From the NCBI GenBank assembly GCA_027492975.1, contig JAPUDS010000031.1, forward strand, positions 1-39,549: a stretch of DNA of 39,549 nucleotides, in the 5' to 3' direction. Source of the DNA: Candidatus Saccharimonadota bacterium (GTDB taxonomy: Bacteria > Patescibacteriota > Saccharimonadia > Saccharimonadales > Saccharimonadaceae). Position 1 is the first letter of the stretch; each line of letters starts with the position of its first letter. The notes under the pieces are model-generated. The model did no database searches, was not told the origin of the DNA, and saw only the letters and a list, made by a program, of their open reading frames with translations. Of this stretch, positions 14,213-22,708 are shown in pieces. The translations under genes and the position numbers were made by a program.

Positions 14213-14599
14213 ATGGCTGAAGTATCTATCAAAGCCTACGCAAAAGGTGTTCGCCTAGCTCCACGAAAGGTAAGCCTAGTTGCAGGTCTCGTCCGTGGGC
14301 GTACTGTTGCTGATGCACTGGTTATTTTAGAGCACACACCGAAACGCGCTGCAAAGCCGCTCGCAAAGCTGGTCGCAAGCGCCAAGGCAAATGCTGTTAA
14401 CAATCACCGTATGCAGGAAGATGGTTTGATCATCACGACACTGTCTGTAACGGCCGGTGAGCGCCTCAAACGCTACCGTCCGGCTGCACATGGCCGCGCC
14501 CTACCATTTCAGAAAAAGACAAGCAACGTGCTAGTCGTCGTGAGCGGTAGCGAGAAAGTTAAAAAAGCTGCTAAGCCAGCGAAAGAAGAGGAGAAGTAG
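14213..14599 (+). CDS. rplV: 50S ribosomal protein L22
   Basis: The 128-residue L22 has the core KGVRLAPRKVSLVAGLVRGR and the hairpin RLKRYRPAAHGRALPFQKKT, which projects into the exit tunnel, the usual site of macrolide-related changes. The C-terminus carries an extra KKAAKPAKEEEK tail. It starts 1 nt after the rpsS stop and ends 3 nt before rpsC. Confidence 0.97.
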   Translation: MAEVSIKAYAKGVRLAPRKVSLVAGLVRGRTVADALVILEHTPKRAAKPLAKLVASAKANAVNNHRMQEDGLIITTLSVTAGERLKRYRPAAHGRALPFQKKTSNVLVVVSGSEKVKKAAKPAKEEEK

Positions 14600-14602
14600 A
14601 CG

Positions 14603-15235
14603 ATGGGACAAAAAGTCAATCCGATCAGCATGCGTCTCCAGGTCCACAAAAACTGGCGTTCGCGCTGGTTTGCGACCGGTAAAGAGTTTGTCGCTTGGCT
14701 GCAGCAGGACATTGCGGTCCGCAAAGCTATCGAGAAGCGCTTTGAAACGCGTGCTGTTATAAACGATATCGAGATCGAGCGCTCGGCAAATCTCGTTACC
14801 GTAACGATCCACACCAGCAAAGCCGGTGTTGTTATCGGTCGAGGTGGTTCGGGTGTCCAGGAAGTAAAAGCAGATATAGAGAAAATCGTTGGCCAACCGG
14901 TTCGTGTCAATATCGAAGAAGTGAAACGTCCGGAACTTGCTGCGAAACTTGTTGCGGAAAATATCGCGCGTCAACTCGAACGACGTATCAACTTCCGCCG
15001 GGCAACAAAGATGGCTGCCCAGAGCGCCATGAACGCCGGCGCGAAGGGTATTCGTATAGAAGTCGCTGGCCGCTTAAATGGTGCTGAGATGAGCCGCCGT
15101 GAAAAGATTATTCAGGGAAGTGTGCCCCTGCACACACTCCGCGCCGATATCGATTACCACGTTGCTCGTGCGCAACAGCCAGGCGCTGGTACCATCGGTA
15201 TCAAGGTGTGGGTGTATAAGGGAGAAAGGAACTAG
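14603..15235 (+). CDS. rpsC: 30S ribosomal protein S3
   Basis: The 210-residue S3 begins MGQKVNPISMRLQVHKNWRS, has a KH domain with the GxxG loop in VVIGRGGSGVQEVK, and a C-terminal domain with GAKGIRIEVAGRLNGAEMSR. It forms part of the mRNA entry channel. The C-terminal tail beyond IKVWVYKGE is very short, as in many small-genome bacteria. Confidence 0.97.
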   Translation: MGQKVNPISMRLQVHKNWRSRWFATGKEFVAWLQQDIAVRKAIEKRFETRAVINDIEIERSANLVTVTIHTSKAGVVIGRGGSGVQEVKADIEKIVGQPVRVNIEEVKRPELAAKLVAENIARQLERRINFRRATKMAAQSAMNAGAKGIRIEVAGRLNGAEMSRREKIIQGSVPLHTLRADIDYHVARAQQPGAGTIGIKVWVYKGERN

Positions 15236-15238
15236 GCT

Positions 15239-15652
15239 ATGCTACTACCAAAGAAAACCAAGTTCCGCAAAGTACGAAAGGGTAAAAACGGTGGCGTTGC
15301 GACGCGTTCTAACTACGTTGCATTTGGCGACTACGGTCTCCAGAGTCTGACGAACGAACGCATCACGAGCCGCCAGATCGAATCAGCCCGCCAGGCGATG
15401 ACTCGCCACACAAAGCGCGGCGGCAAGATCTGGATTCGTATCTTCCCACATACTCCTGTCACGAAAAAGCCGCTGGATGTGAAAATGGGCTCCGGCAAAG
15501 GCAACCCTGAGTTTTTTGTCGCGAAAGTTAAGACCGGTACGATCCTATTTGAAATGAAAGGCATCGACGAAGTAACGGCTCGCGAAGCTATGCGGCTTGC
15601 CGCCAACAAACTTCCAGTCAAGACACGTTTTGTCGTGAAGGAGGAGGCATAG
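15239..15652 (+). CDS. rplP: 50S ribosomal protein L16
   Basis: The 137-residue L16 begins [19 protein letters not shown] and has [20 protein letters not shown], then [19 protein letters not shown]. It organises the A-site and elongation-factor entry region of the 50S subunit. It lies 3 nt after rpsC, and its stop is followed after 1 nt by rpmC, with GAAGGAGG before that start. Confidence 0.97.
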   Translation: MLLPKKTKFRKVRKGKNGGVATRSNYVAFGDYGLQSLTNERITSRQIESARQAMTRHTKRGGKIWIRIFPHTPVTKKPLDVKMGSGKGNPEFFVAKVKTGTILFEMKGIDEVTAREAMRLAANKLPVKTRFVVKEEA

Positions 15653-15653
15653 T

Positions 15654-15914
15654 ATGGCGAAGAAAGCTGAAACTAAGGTAACGACAAAAACCGTGAAATC
15701 AACGGTTACTACCGAAGAGTTGCGTAAACACACGCTAGAAGAACTGGCTGAGACACTGAAAAGCGTACAGACGGATCTCGCCGAGGCACAGCGAAGTCAC
15801 GTTGCCGGAGAGCTCGTCAACCCGCGCGTACTCAGTATGAATAAGAAGACAATTGCCCGTGTCCGGACCCTGATGGTCGAAAAGACACGTGAAGCTAACG
15901 GAAAGGAGGACTAA
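15654..15914 (+). CDS. rpmC: 50S ribosomal protein L29
   Basis: The 86-residue protein has a two-helix L29 core from about residue 20 (TTEELRKHTLEELAETLKSV ... NKKTIARVRTLMVEK). It is about 20 residues longer at the N-terminus than usual, through a Lys/Thr/Val-rich extension. GGAGG before the first ATG and the tight spacing support the long form; an ORF starting within the core has no better ribosome-binding site. Confidence 0.9.
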   Translation: MAKKAETKVTTKTVKSTVTTEELRKHTLEELAETLKSVQTDLAEAQRSHVAGELVNPRVLSMNKKTIARVRTLMVEKTREANGKED

Positions 15915-15917
15915 GCT

Positions 15918-16247
15918 ATGGCAAAGAAAGTAACTGGCGTTGTGACGTCTTCCGTCCAAGACAAGACGATTGTCGTCACAGTAACGTCCCGCAAGACCCA
16001 TCCGGTCTACGGCAAACAGTACACAGTGAGCCGCAAGTACACTGCTCACGATGAAGCGAACAAGGCGGAAGACGGCAACGTTGTCGAACTCGTCGAATGT
16101 CGCCCGATTTCGAAGCGAAAAACCTGGAAACTTGAGCGTATCGTCGAGGCTGGGCACGGTAAAGTTGAGCTGAAAGAAGAAGAGGAAGTCGTTGAGAAAA
16201 AACAGCGAGCCGAAAAGGTCGAAAAAACGACCGAGGAGGCAGCATGA
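15918..16247 (+). CDS. rpsQ: 30S ribosomal protein S17
   Basis: The S17 OB-fold core is clear ([61 protein letters not shown]). At 109 residues it carries a charged tail of about 25 residues ([20 protein letters not shown]) beyond the usual end. The stop overlaps the rplN start as ATGA at 16244-16247. Confidence 0.95.
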   Translation: MAKKVTGVVTSSVQDKTIVVTVTSRKTHPVYGKQYTVSRKYTAHDEANKAEDGNVVELVECRPISKRKTWKLERIVEAGHGKVELKEEEEVVEKKQRAEKVEKTTEEAA

Positions 16248-16612
16248 TCCAGCAAGAATCACGTCTGAAAATAGCTGATAACAGCGGTGCAAAAAGTATT
16301 CTCTGTATCCGCGTTCTCGGTGGCACGCGTCGCCGTTATGCACGAGTTGGTGATGTTATCGTTGCGACTGTCAAGGATGCATCAACGACTGGTCAGGTAA
16401 AGAAAAAGTCTGTCGTAAAGGCGGTTGTCGTCAGAACGACTGATAAGATTCGTCGCAAAGACGGCTCGACTATCTGTTTTGACGAGAATGCAGCTGTTAT
16501 CATCGGTGACGATAAAACTCCGCGCGCAACCCGTGTTTTCGGTCCAGTGCCGCGTGAGCTGCGTGACCTCGGCTATGCGAAAATTATCAGCTTAGCTCCG
16601 GAGGTACTGTAA
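16244..16612 (+). CDS. rplN: 50S ribosomal protein L14
   Basis: The 122-residue L14 is full length and highly conserved: [64 protein letters not shown]. It lies at the subunit interface, where it contacts silencing factor RsfS in species that have it. GGAGG inside the end of rpsQ serves as ribosome-binding site. Confidence 0.98.
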   Translation: MIQQESRLKIADNSGAKSILCIRVLGGTRRRYARVGDVIVATVKDASTTGQVKKKSVVKAVVVRTTDKIRRKDGSTICFDENAAVIIGDDKTPRATRVFGPVPRELRDLGYAKIISLAPEVL

Positions 16613-16956
16613 TGAGAAATCAGCCAACAGTAAGCAGCCGGCAGACAATGAGAATAAAGAAGGGCGATACAGTAAAGGTTATTGCCGGTAGTCAAAAGGG
16701 TAAAACTGCCAAGGTTGAGCGAACCGACGCCGTAAAAGGTCTCGTGTATCTTGAAAAAGTCGGACTTATCAAGCGCCACGTCAAACCGAGCCAGTTAAAC
16801 CCACGCGGCGGCACCAAAGAACTACACAAAGGTCTACCCGTGAGCAATGTCGCACTTGTTGTCGACGAAGCAAAAGGTAAAACCGCCAAGGTTGCCTACA
16901 AAGTAAAAGATGGTAAGAAAGTTCGCATCACGCGTTCGAACGGAAAGGAGATCTAA
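16612..16956 (+). CDS. rplX: 50S ribosomal protein L24
   Basis: The KOW motif is clear in MRIKKGDTVKVIAGSQKGKT, followed by NPRGGTKELHKGLPVSNVAL. L24 initiates 50S assembly. Two starts are possible. ATG 16612 overlaps the rplN stop by one base and has CCGGAGG upstream; ATG 16648 gives the usual family start MRIKKGD but lacks a good ribosome-binding site. The first is preferred, giving 114 residues with a 12-residue leader that is unusual for L24. Confidence 0.93.
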   Translation: MRNQPTVSSRQTMRIKKGDTVKVIAGSQKGKTAKVERTDAVKGLVYLEKVGLIKRHVKPSQLNPRGGTKELHKGLPVSNVALVVDEAKGKTAKVAYKVKDGKKVRITRSNGKEI

Positions 16957-16957
16957 C

Positions 16958-17536
16958 ATGGCTAAAACAGTAGTATATGAACCACGCCTCAAGGCTCTCT
17001 ACCGTGAGAAAATTGCCGGCGAACTAAAAAGTGAACTTGAACTTGATAATATCAACCAAGTTCCAAAACTTCAGAAAATAATTGTGAGCGTCGGAATCGG
17101 CAAGCACAAAGATGACAAGCGCTTCCATGAAGTTGTCGTCAACACGCTTCGCAAGATTACCGGCCAACAGCCTATCGATAGGATGGCGAAGAAATCTATC
17201 GCTACCTTCAAGATTCGCAAAGGTATGAACCGTGTCGGTGTCAGCGTGACGCTTCGCGGTGCAAATATGTACGAATTTCTTGACCGTCTGATCAACGTTG
17301 CACTGCCGCGTGTTCGCGACTTCCACGGGGTCGGTTCGAAAGGATTTGACCGTAGCGGAAACTATAGTCTCGGTATTATTGAGCAGTCGGTATTTCCTGA
17401 GCTTAATTTCGAGGATACTCAGGTGTTGCACGGTTTGCAGGTTACCTTTGTGATGAAGACCGAGAGCCGTAAGCATACACGACTGTTGCTTGAAAAGTTT
17501 GGCATACCGTTTGAGAAAGAAGGAGGCAAAAAGTAA
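16958..17536 (+). CDS. rplE: 50S ribosomal protein L5
   Basis: The 192-residue L5 contains [18 protein letters not shown], the [20 protein letters not shown] region and [20 protein letters not shown]. It binds 5S rRNA and contacts the P-site tRNA. The start at 16958 ([12 protein letters not shown]) follows AAAGGAG; an upstream in-frame start inside rplX is rejected. Its stop overlaps the rpsN start by one base. Confidence 0.97.
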   Translation: MAKTVVYEPRLKALYREKIAGELKSELELDNINQVPKLQKIIVSVGIGKHKDDKRFHEVVVNTLRKITGQQPIDRMAKKSIATFKIRKGMNRVGVSVTLRGANMYEFLDRLINVALPRVRDFHGVGSKGFDRSGNYSLGIIEQSVFPELNFEDTQVLHGLQVTFVMKTESRKHTRLLLEKFGIPFEKEGGKK

Positions 17537-17805
17537 TGGCGAAGAAATCTATGGTCGCAAAAGATGCGAAGCGCCAGCGGATGATCGAGAAATACGCTGC
17601 GAAACGTGCCGAGCTTAAGAGCGCTGGTGACCTCGAAGGCCTCCAGAAGCTCCCGAGAAACAGTAGCCCGACGCGGTGGAAGAACCGCAGTGTCGAATCG
17701 GGTCGGCCAAGAGCCTATATGCGCAAGTTCGGGATGGATCGTATCTCATTCCGCGAGCACGCATCCAAGGGTGAGATCCCAGGCGTAACGAAAGCCAGTT
17801 GGTAA
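17536..17805 (+). CDS. rpsN: 30S ribosomal protein S14, zinc-free form
   Basis: The 89-residue S14 has [20 protein letters not shown] and ends [27 protein letters not shown]. It has no cysteine, so it is the long C-minus form that does not bind zinc, unlike the 61-residue zinc form of many Firmicutes. It stabilises the 30S head. GAAGGAGG in the end of rplE supports the start. Confidence 0.96.
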   Translation: MAKKSMVAKDAKRQRMIEKYAAKRAELKSAGDLEGLQKLPRNSSPTRWKNRSVESGRPRAYMRKFGMDRISFREHASKGEIPGVTKASW

Positions 17806-17823
17806 GGAAGGAGAAGGAAGAAT

Positions 17824-18225
17824 ATGTCATTACAATCTACAGATCCTATCGCAGATATGCTAACGCGCATTCGTAACGCAGGTATGGTTGGCAAGAACGA
17901 AGTTCGTCTGCCAAGCAGCAAGCTGAAAGTGACGGTTGCCGAGCAGCTGAAAAAAGCCGGTTACTTACAGTCCGTGAAAGTTGAGAAGGCTAAACCACAA
18001 GACGAGTTAATCATCACCATCTTTGAGGATGGTCGTAATCCGGTCTTTACCGAGATTGAGCGTGTCAGCAAACCTGGTCGTCGTGTCTATGCCGGTGCTG
18101 GCGACATACCAAAGGTCAAAAATGGCCGCGGTATCGTGCTTGTCAGTACTTCAAAGGGTGTTATGACCGGTGTTGAAGCTATCAAGCAGCGCCTTGGCGG
18201 CGAGCTAATTTGTAAGGTGTATTAA
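17824..18225 (+). CDS. rpsH: 30S ribosomal protein S8
   Basis: The 133-residue S8 begins DPIADMLTRIRNAGMVGK, the family signature, and ends with GRGIVLVSTSKGVMTGVEAI. It binds the central domain of 16S rRNA and in E. coli represses the spc operon; no equivalent site was looked for successfully here. The ATG follows GGAAGGAGAAGGAAG. Confidence 0.97.
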   Translation: MSLQSTDPIADMLTRIRNAGMVGKNEVRLPSSKLKVTVAEQLKKAGYLQSVKVEKAKPQDELIITIFEDGRNPVFTEIERVSKPGRRVYAGAGDIPKVKNGRGIVLVSTSKGVMTGVEAIKQRLGGELICKVY

Positions 18226-18246
18226 ATAAGTAACGAAAGGTAACGT

Positions 18247-18786
18247 ATGAGTCTGAGTCGAATCGGAAAACTACCAATCATGGTTCCGTCAGGTGTGACA
18301 ATCACGGTTGACTCTGGTGACGTGACTGTAGTCGGGCCAAAAGGCACGCTCACGCAGTTCATCACACCAGCGGTCGATGTGAAAGTCGAAGATGGTACTC
18401 TCACTGTTCATCCAAAGGATGAATCAAAAGAAGCCCGCAGCCAGCATGGTCTGATGCGCGCGCTTATCAACAATATGGTCACCGGTGTAACAAAAGGTTT
18501 CGAGAAAAAACTTGAAGTGAACGGTGTTGGCTTCCGTGTTGCTGTCAGCAACAACGAACTGGATATGGCACTTGGTTTCAGCCACCCGGTCAAATACAAA
18601 GCACCGGAAGGTGTGATGATCACGAACGATAAGATGGTCATCACGGTGAGCGGCATCAACAAACAACAGGTTGGTCAGGTCGCTGCCGAGATTCGTGCAC
18701 TGAAGAAGCCTGAGCCGTATAAGGGCAAAGGTATTAAATATGTCGACGAAGTCATCCTTCGCAAGGCAGGAAAGACGGGGAAATAG
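18247..18786 (+). CDS. rplF: 50S ribosomal protein L6
   Basis: The 179-residue L6 shows its internal duplication and signature motifs: MSLSRIGKLPIMVPSGVTI at the start, VNGVGFRVAVSNNELDMALG in the middle and PEPYKGKGIKYVDEVILRK near the end. It lies near the sarcin-ricin loop. Start is supported by CGAAAGG 6-8 nt upstream. Confidence 0.97.
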   Translation: MSLSRIGKLPIMVPSGVTITVDSGDVTVVGPKGTLTQFITPAVDVKVEDGTLTVHPKDESKEARSQHGLMRALINNMVTGVTKGFEKKLEVNGVGFRVAVSNNELDMALGFSHPVKYKAPEGVMITNDKMVITVSGINKQQVGQVAAEIRALKKPEPYKGKGIKYVDEVILRKAGKTGK

Positions 18787-18789
18787 GCC

Positions 18790-19122
18790 ATGAGTAACAT
18801 CGCATTACGCAAAAACCGTGTCCGTGCTACCGTGAGTGGCACCGCCGAACGACCACGTCTCACGGTGACGATTTCAAACATCCATGTATCGGCACAGTTG
18901 ATAGATGATGTTGCCGGCAAGACACTCGCAGCTGCAACGACGGTCGGTTCAAAAGCAAAGGGTACATTGACGGAAAAAGCGGCTGTTGTTGGTAAGGAAA
19001 TTGCCAGCAAGGCCAAAAAATCCAAGGTGACGAAAGTGGTATTTGACCGCAACGGTCGCAAATACGCTGGTCGGCTCAAGGCGCTTGCCGACGCAGCACG
19101 TAAGGAAGGATTGGAGTTCTAA
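18790..19122 (+). CDS. rplR: 50S ribosomal protein L18
   Basis: The 110-residue L18 has RPRLTVTISNIHVSAQLIDD, DDVAGKTLAAATT and VVFDRNGRKYAGRLKALADA. It binds 5S rRNA together with L5. It is slightly short at the N-terminus compared with the usual 117-120 residues. It lies 3 nt after rplF and 1 nt before rpsE. Confidence 0.95.
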   Translation: MSNIALRKNRVRATVSGTAERPRLTVTISNIHVSAQLIDDVAGKTLAAATTVGSKAKGTLTEKAAVVGKEIASKAKKSKVTKVVFDRNGRKYAGRLKALADAARKEGLEF

Positions 19123-19123
19123 T

Positions 19124-19750
19124 ATGGCTGAAGAAGTAAAGACAACAGCAGTCGCAGCAGAACGCGCTCCTCGGCGCGATAATCGCCGCGGAAATGGTCC
19201 TCGTCGCGGCCAGGGACGCCCCGAACTGCCAAAGGAAGAGAAGCTCTTCGAAGAAAACGTTATCGCTATCGACCGCGTCGCACGCGTCGTAAAAGGCGGT
19301 CGACGCTTCCGTTTCAAGGCACTTGTCGTCGTGGGTGACCGCAAAAACAAAGTTGGCGTCGGTGTCGCAAAGGGCGCTGATGTTCAAGTTGCGGTACAGA
19401 AAGCAACAGAGGTTGCGAAGAAGCATCTACTGACGGTCCCTATCATCGGTACGACTATTCCACATGACGTTGAAGTGAAGGTTGATGGTGCTCGCGTGCT
19501 TTTGAAACGTGCTGCTCCAGGTACCGGTATTATTGCCGGTGGTGTTGTCCGTTCGGTTGTTGCCGTTACGGGTATCACCGACCTGCTTTCGAAGTCACTT
19601 GGTAGTACGAACAAAGTTAACATTGCCTACGCAACCATCGAGGCACTTCGCAGTCTTGTTCCGAAAGACCAGTGGGTGACGAGCGAGAAAAGTAGTAAAG
19701 CAAAGGTAGTAAGTAGTAAGGAAGAGAAAACAAAGAAAGGGGACAAGTAA
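19124..19750 (+). CDS. rpsE: 30S ribosomal protein S5
   Basis: The 208-residue S5 has a basic N-terminal tail rich in Arg and Gly, the dsRBD-like part VVKGGRRFRFKALVVVGDRK then VGVGVAKGADVQVAVQKA, and the C-terminal domain LLKRAAPGTGIIAGGVVRSV. It takes part in decoding fidelity. The start at 19124 (MAEEVKTT) follows AAGGAAGGATTGGAG. A Lys/Ser-rich tail follows the core. rplO comes next with no L30 gene in between. Confidence 0.96.
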   Translation: MAEEVKTTAVAAERAPRRDNRRGNGPRRGQGRPELPKEEKLFEENVIAIDRVARVVKGGRRFRFKALVVVGDRKNKVGVGVAKGADVQVAVQKATEVAKKHLLTVPIIGTTIPHDVEVKVDGARVLLKRAAPGTGIIAGGVVRSVVAVTGITDLLSKSLGSTNKVNIAYATIEALRSLVPKDQWVTSEKSSKAKVVSSKEEKTKKGDK

Positions 19751-19753
19751 GCT

Positions 19754-20260
19754 ATGAAATACAACGAATTGCAAGTCTCCACCAACAAGAGCAAAAAGCG
19801 CGTCGGGCGCGGTATTTCAGCCGGACAGGGGAAGACCGCTGGCCGGGGTACGAAGGGTCAGGGTGCGCGTACGGGTAAGAAGATCGGTCCTACTTTCAGT
19901 GCTAGCCACGAACACCCTCTTTCCGGTATCCCGAAGAAGCGCGGTTTTCGCAGTCTTCGTGTCAAAGCTCAGGTTGTATATACGGCGCAGCTGAACGGTA
20001 TCAAGGGGGCAAATATCGATAACATGACCCTTTATGAAGCTGGTCTTATCGCAACGCCGTACCACACGGTCAAACTCATCACTCGTGGTGAATACACCGG
20101 CAAAGCAACCGTGAAGCTTCAGGCGGCAAGTGTCGGCGCCATAGCACAACTTGAAAAAGCTGGTGGTGCATTTACTGCTGTTGACACACCAAAGCTTCCT
20201 GCTTCAAACAGGGAACGGGCCAAAAAGCGCACCGAAAAAGCTGAAAAGCAAGCGAAGTAG
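19754..20260 (+). CDS. rplO: 50S ribosomal protein L15
   Basis: The 168-residue L15 has MKYNELQVSTNKSKKRVGRG, then the Gly-rich stretch AGQGKTAGRGTKGQGARTG and GFRSLRVKAQVVY. It assembles late on 23S rRNA. A Lys/Glu/Ala tail (ERAKKRTEKAEKQAK) extends it. It is the last gene before a strong terminator, so secY is not in the same simple transcript as in most bacteria. Confidence 0.95.
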   Translation: MKYNELQVSTNKSKKRVGRGISAGQGKTAGRGTKGQGARTGKKIGPTFSASHEHPLSGIPKKRGFRSLRVKAQVVYTAQLNGIKGANIDNMTLYEAGLIATPYHTVKLITRGEYTGKATVKLQAASVGAIAQLEKAGGAFTAVDTPKLPASNRERAKKRTEKAEKQAK

Positions 20261-20277
20261 CTTTCTGCTCAAATCAT

Positions 20278-20311
20278 GAAAAGCCCCTGACGATTTGTCT
20301 GAGGGCTTTTC
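20278..20311. terminator. intrinsic terminator ending the rplC-rplO operon
   Basis: GAAAAGCCC (20278-20286) and GGGCTTTTC (20303-20311) form a 9-bp stem; the A-run and T-run inside the stem allow it to work in both directions. Confidence 0.8.
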
Positions 20312-20332
20312 GTGTATACTTAGTAGGCAATT

Positions 20333-22648
20333 ATGGGAGAGAAAAAAGAAGTGTACCAAGGTCTGACGACTGCCGAGGTTAAGCAGCGGGTTTCTGACGG
20401 GCGTGTCAATGTCAGCACCGATAAAGCTAGCCGAAAAGTCTGGGATATCGTTCGAACAAATGTATTTACGCGGTTTAATGCTTTACTGAGCATACTATTT
20501 GTCGTTATTTTGTTCGTCGGACATCCCATAGACGGGTTGTTTTTCATAGCTGTTATCATCAACAGCGCTATGGGGATCGCCCAGGAGCTTCGCGCCAAAC
20601 GGACACTCGATAAATTAACGATTCTTAGCGCCCCGAGGGTGGTGGCAAAGCGTGACAACAAGGACCATGAGATAGCAAGCGAAGCGGTCGTTATCGATGA
20701 CCTTATCAGGCTCAAAATTGGCGATCAGGTGCCTGCTGACGGTGTCGTTACGGAAGCAGATAGCGCTGAGATCGACGAAGCGCTTCTCACTGGTGAAGCC
20801 GACCCTGTTACAAAGCGTGCAGGCGACACGGTCCTGTCCGGTTCTATCGTTGTTGCGGGATCGTTCTGGTATAAAGTAACGGCAGTTGGCAATGATTCGT
20901 ACGCGCTTCAGCTAACAGCTAAGGTGAAGGTATTCAAAAAAGCTCACAGCGAGCTACTAGCGGGTACGAACAAACTTCTTGGGTATATAAGTATCGTTAT
21001 TCTCGTCGTAGCTCCATTATTGATATGGGGTCAGCTAACTCGGGCAAATGACGTTTCGCTCCAGGAAGCGATAGTCAGGTCGATCGCAGCTATCGTCGGC
21101 ATGATACCGGAGGGGCTGGTTGTGTTGACGAGCTTTGCCTTCGTGCTTGCGTCGCTAACGCTAGCGCGTCGCAAAGTGCTCGTGCAGGAGCTACCGGCGG
21201 TTGAAGGTCTTGCCCGTGTCGATACGATTTGCCTTGATAAAACCGGTACGTTGACAGAAGGTACTATTACCTTTGCTCGACTGGAAGTTGAAAAGGGAAC
21301 AGACAAAAAAGAAGTGGCGGGTGTCCTCGGTGCTTTTGCGGATACGCCCGACTCCCCGACGCTTGAGGCGTTGCATGAAGCGTTTAGCGAGACGACCTTG
21401 CGGCCATCATCTCGTGTGGCGTTTAACTCGAAACGTAAGTGGAGTGCTCTAACTATAGCCGGTACTAGTTGGATCATGGGTGCACCAGAAATCCTATTTT
21501 CGTCGCCTGACGGTGCTATTCGTAAAAAATCAGACACGTACGCGAAAGATGGACTGCGCGTACTTGCGCTGACGTCGGCAAAAGGCACTGTTTCTGCAAA
21601 ATCGCTACCAGACAAGCTTGTACCGCACGCTCTCATCGTTCTCGAGGAGAAAGTACGAAGTGATGCGGCAGAGACACTTCGGTATTTCAAGGAACAAGGA
21701 GTTGAACTAAAAGTTATCAGCGGCGACAATCCGCGCACGGTTGCGGCAGTCGCGAGACGAGTTGGTATAGCGTGCGACGAACCTTTCGATGCGCGTATCC
21801 TACCGACAGACAAGGAAGAACTGAGTAAAGTCCTTGCGTCGTACAATGTTTTCGGGAGAGTCTTGCCGGAACAAAAGCAACTGTTCGTGAGCGCACTGCA
21901 AGCAAGCGGCCATGTTGTTGCTATGACTGGTGACGGAGTCAACGATGCGCTTGCACTTAAAGACGCCGATATCGGTATCGCTATGGGTAACGGCGCGCCA
22001 GCAACGCGGGCGGTTGCGCGTCTTGTATTGCTCGACAGCAAGTTTTCACATATGCCGTACGTGCTCGGCGAAGGTCGCCGCGTGATCGCAAATATCGAAC
22101 GAGTGGCAAATCTGTTCGTTATCAAAAATGTCTACAACCTTATCTTCGCACTTTCCGTGACGGTGCTCGCCCTTTCATTTCCGTTTCTACCGCGCCACTT
22201 GTCGCTTATCTCTTGGTTGACTATAGGTATTCCGTCGTTCTTCCTGGCGCTTGCGCCGAATAATCGCCGTTATATACCTGGTTTTTTGAAAAGAGTACTA
22301 CGTTTTGCCGTACCGATAGGGTTTATCGTTGCCGCCGCTGCTATGTATACTTACACATCAACGCTTTCGGACGACATCTCTATCCAGGTTGCGAGCTCAG
22401 CTGCGGTTATCAGCGTTGTGACTATCGGTCTATGGGTGCTCGCATGCCTCGGCCGTCCGCTCAAAGGCTGGAAAATCGGTCTCATAACGACGATGGGTGT
22501 GATATTTTACCTTGCCATCTCCTGGCCGTGGTTATCCGGCATCCTCAAATTTCAGTCGGTGTGGCCATATAATTTTGAAGGATTTTTGGTTGGGCTTGCT
22601 GGCGCACTTCTGGTCGAACTCGTGTGGCGATTTGACCAACGACGCTAG
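20333..22648 (+). CDS. P-type cation-transporting ATPase, CtpE-like
   Basis: The 771-residue protein has the P-type signature motifs in order: LLTGEADP (actuator), MIPEGL in membrane helix 4, DKTGTLTEG with the phosphorylated Asp, and TGDGVNDALALKDADIGIAMG. Two helix pairs precede the catalytic loop (about residues 45-85 and 220-290) and about six follow (from residue 600). PEGL and the following LVVLTSFAFVLASLTLARRK then LVQELPAVEGLARVDTICLD resemble the CtpE group, whose mycobacterial member is linked to calcium uptake. The substrate is not proven. It has its own TATACT box (20315-20320) directly after the rplO terminator and splits rplO from secY. Confidence 0.9.
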   Translation: MGEKKEVYQGLTTAEVKQRVSDGRVNVSTDKASRKVWDIVRTNVFTRFNALLSILFVVILFVGHPIDGLFFIAVIINSAMGIAQELRAKRTLDKLTILSAPRVVAKRDNKDHEIASEAVVIDDLIRLKIGDQVPADGVVTEADSAEIDEALLTGEADPVTKRAGDTVLSGSIVVAGSFWYKVTAVGNDSYALQLTAKVKVFKKAHSELLAGTNKLLGYISIVILVVAPLLIWGQLTRANDVSLQEAIVRSIAAIVGMIPEGLVVLTSFAFVLASLTLARRKVLVQELPAVEGLARVDTICLDKTGTLTEGTITFARLEVEKGTDKKEVAGVLGAFADTPDSPTLEALHEAFSETTLRPSSRVAFNSKRKWSALTIAGTSWIMGAPEILFSSPDGAIRKKSDTYAKDGLRVLALTSAKGTVSAKSLPDKLVPHALIVLEEKVRSDAAETLRYFKEQGVELKVISGDNPRTVAAVARRVGIACDEPFDARILPTDKEELSKVLASYNVFGRVLPEQKQLFVSALQASGHVVAMTGDGVNDALALKDADIGIAMGNGAPATRAVARLVLLDSKFSHMPYVLGEGRRVIANIERVANLFVIKNVYNLIFALSVTVLALSFPFLPRHLSLISWLTIGIPSFFLALAPNNRRYIPGFLKRVLRFAVPIGFIVAAAAMYTYTSTLSDDISIQVASSAAVISVVTIGLWVLACLGRPLKGWKIGLITTMGVIFYLAISWPWLSGILKFQSVWPYNFEGFLVGLAGALLVELVWRFDQRR

Positions 22649-22708
22649 ACAACCTCGTAGAATTCTGATACCCTGTTATGAGTAAAAAGAAGGGTGTAAA
22701 ATCGTAAC

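Noticed and set aside
21031-22125. 364-codon leftward open frame
   Set aside because: It is antisense to the P-type ATPase, with no ribosome-binding site and low-complexity Ser/Arg content, a shadow of the real gene.
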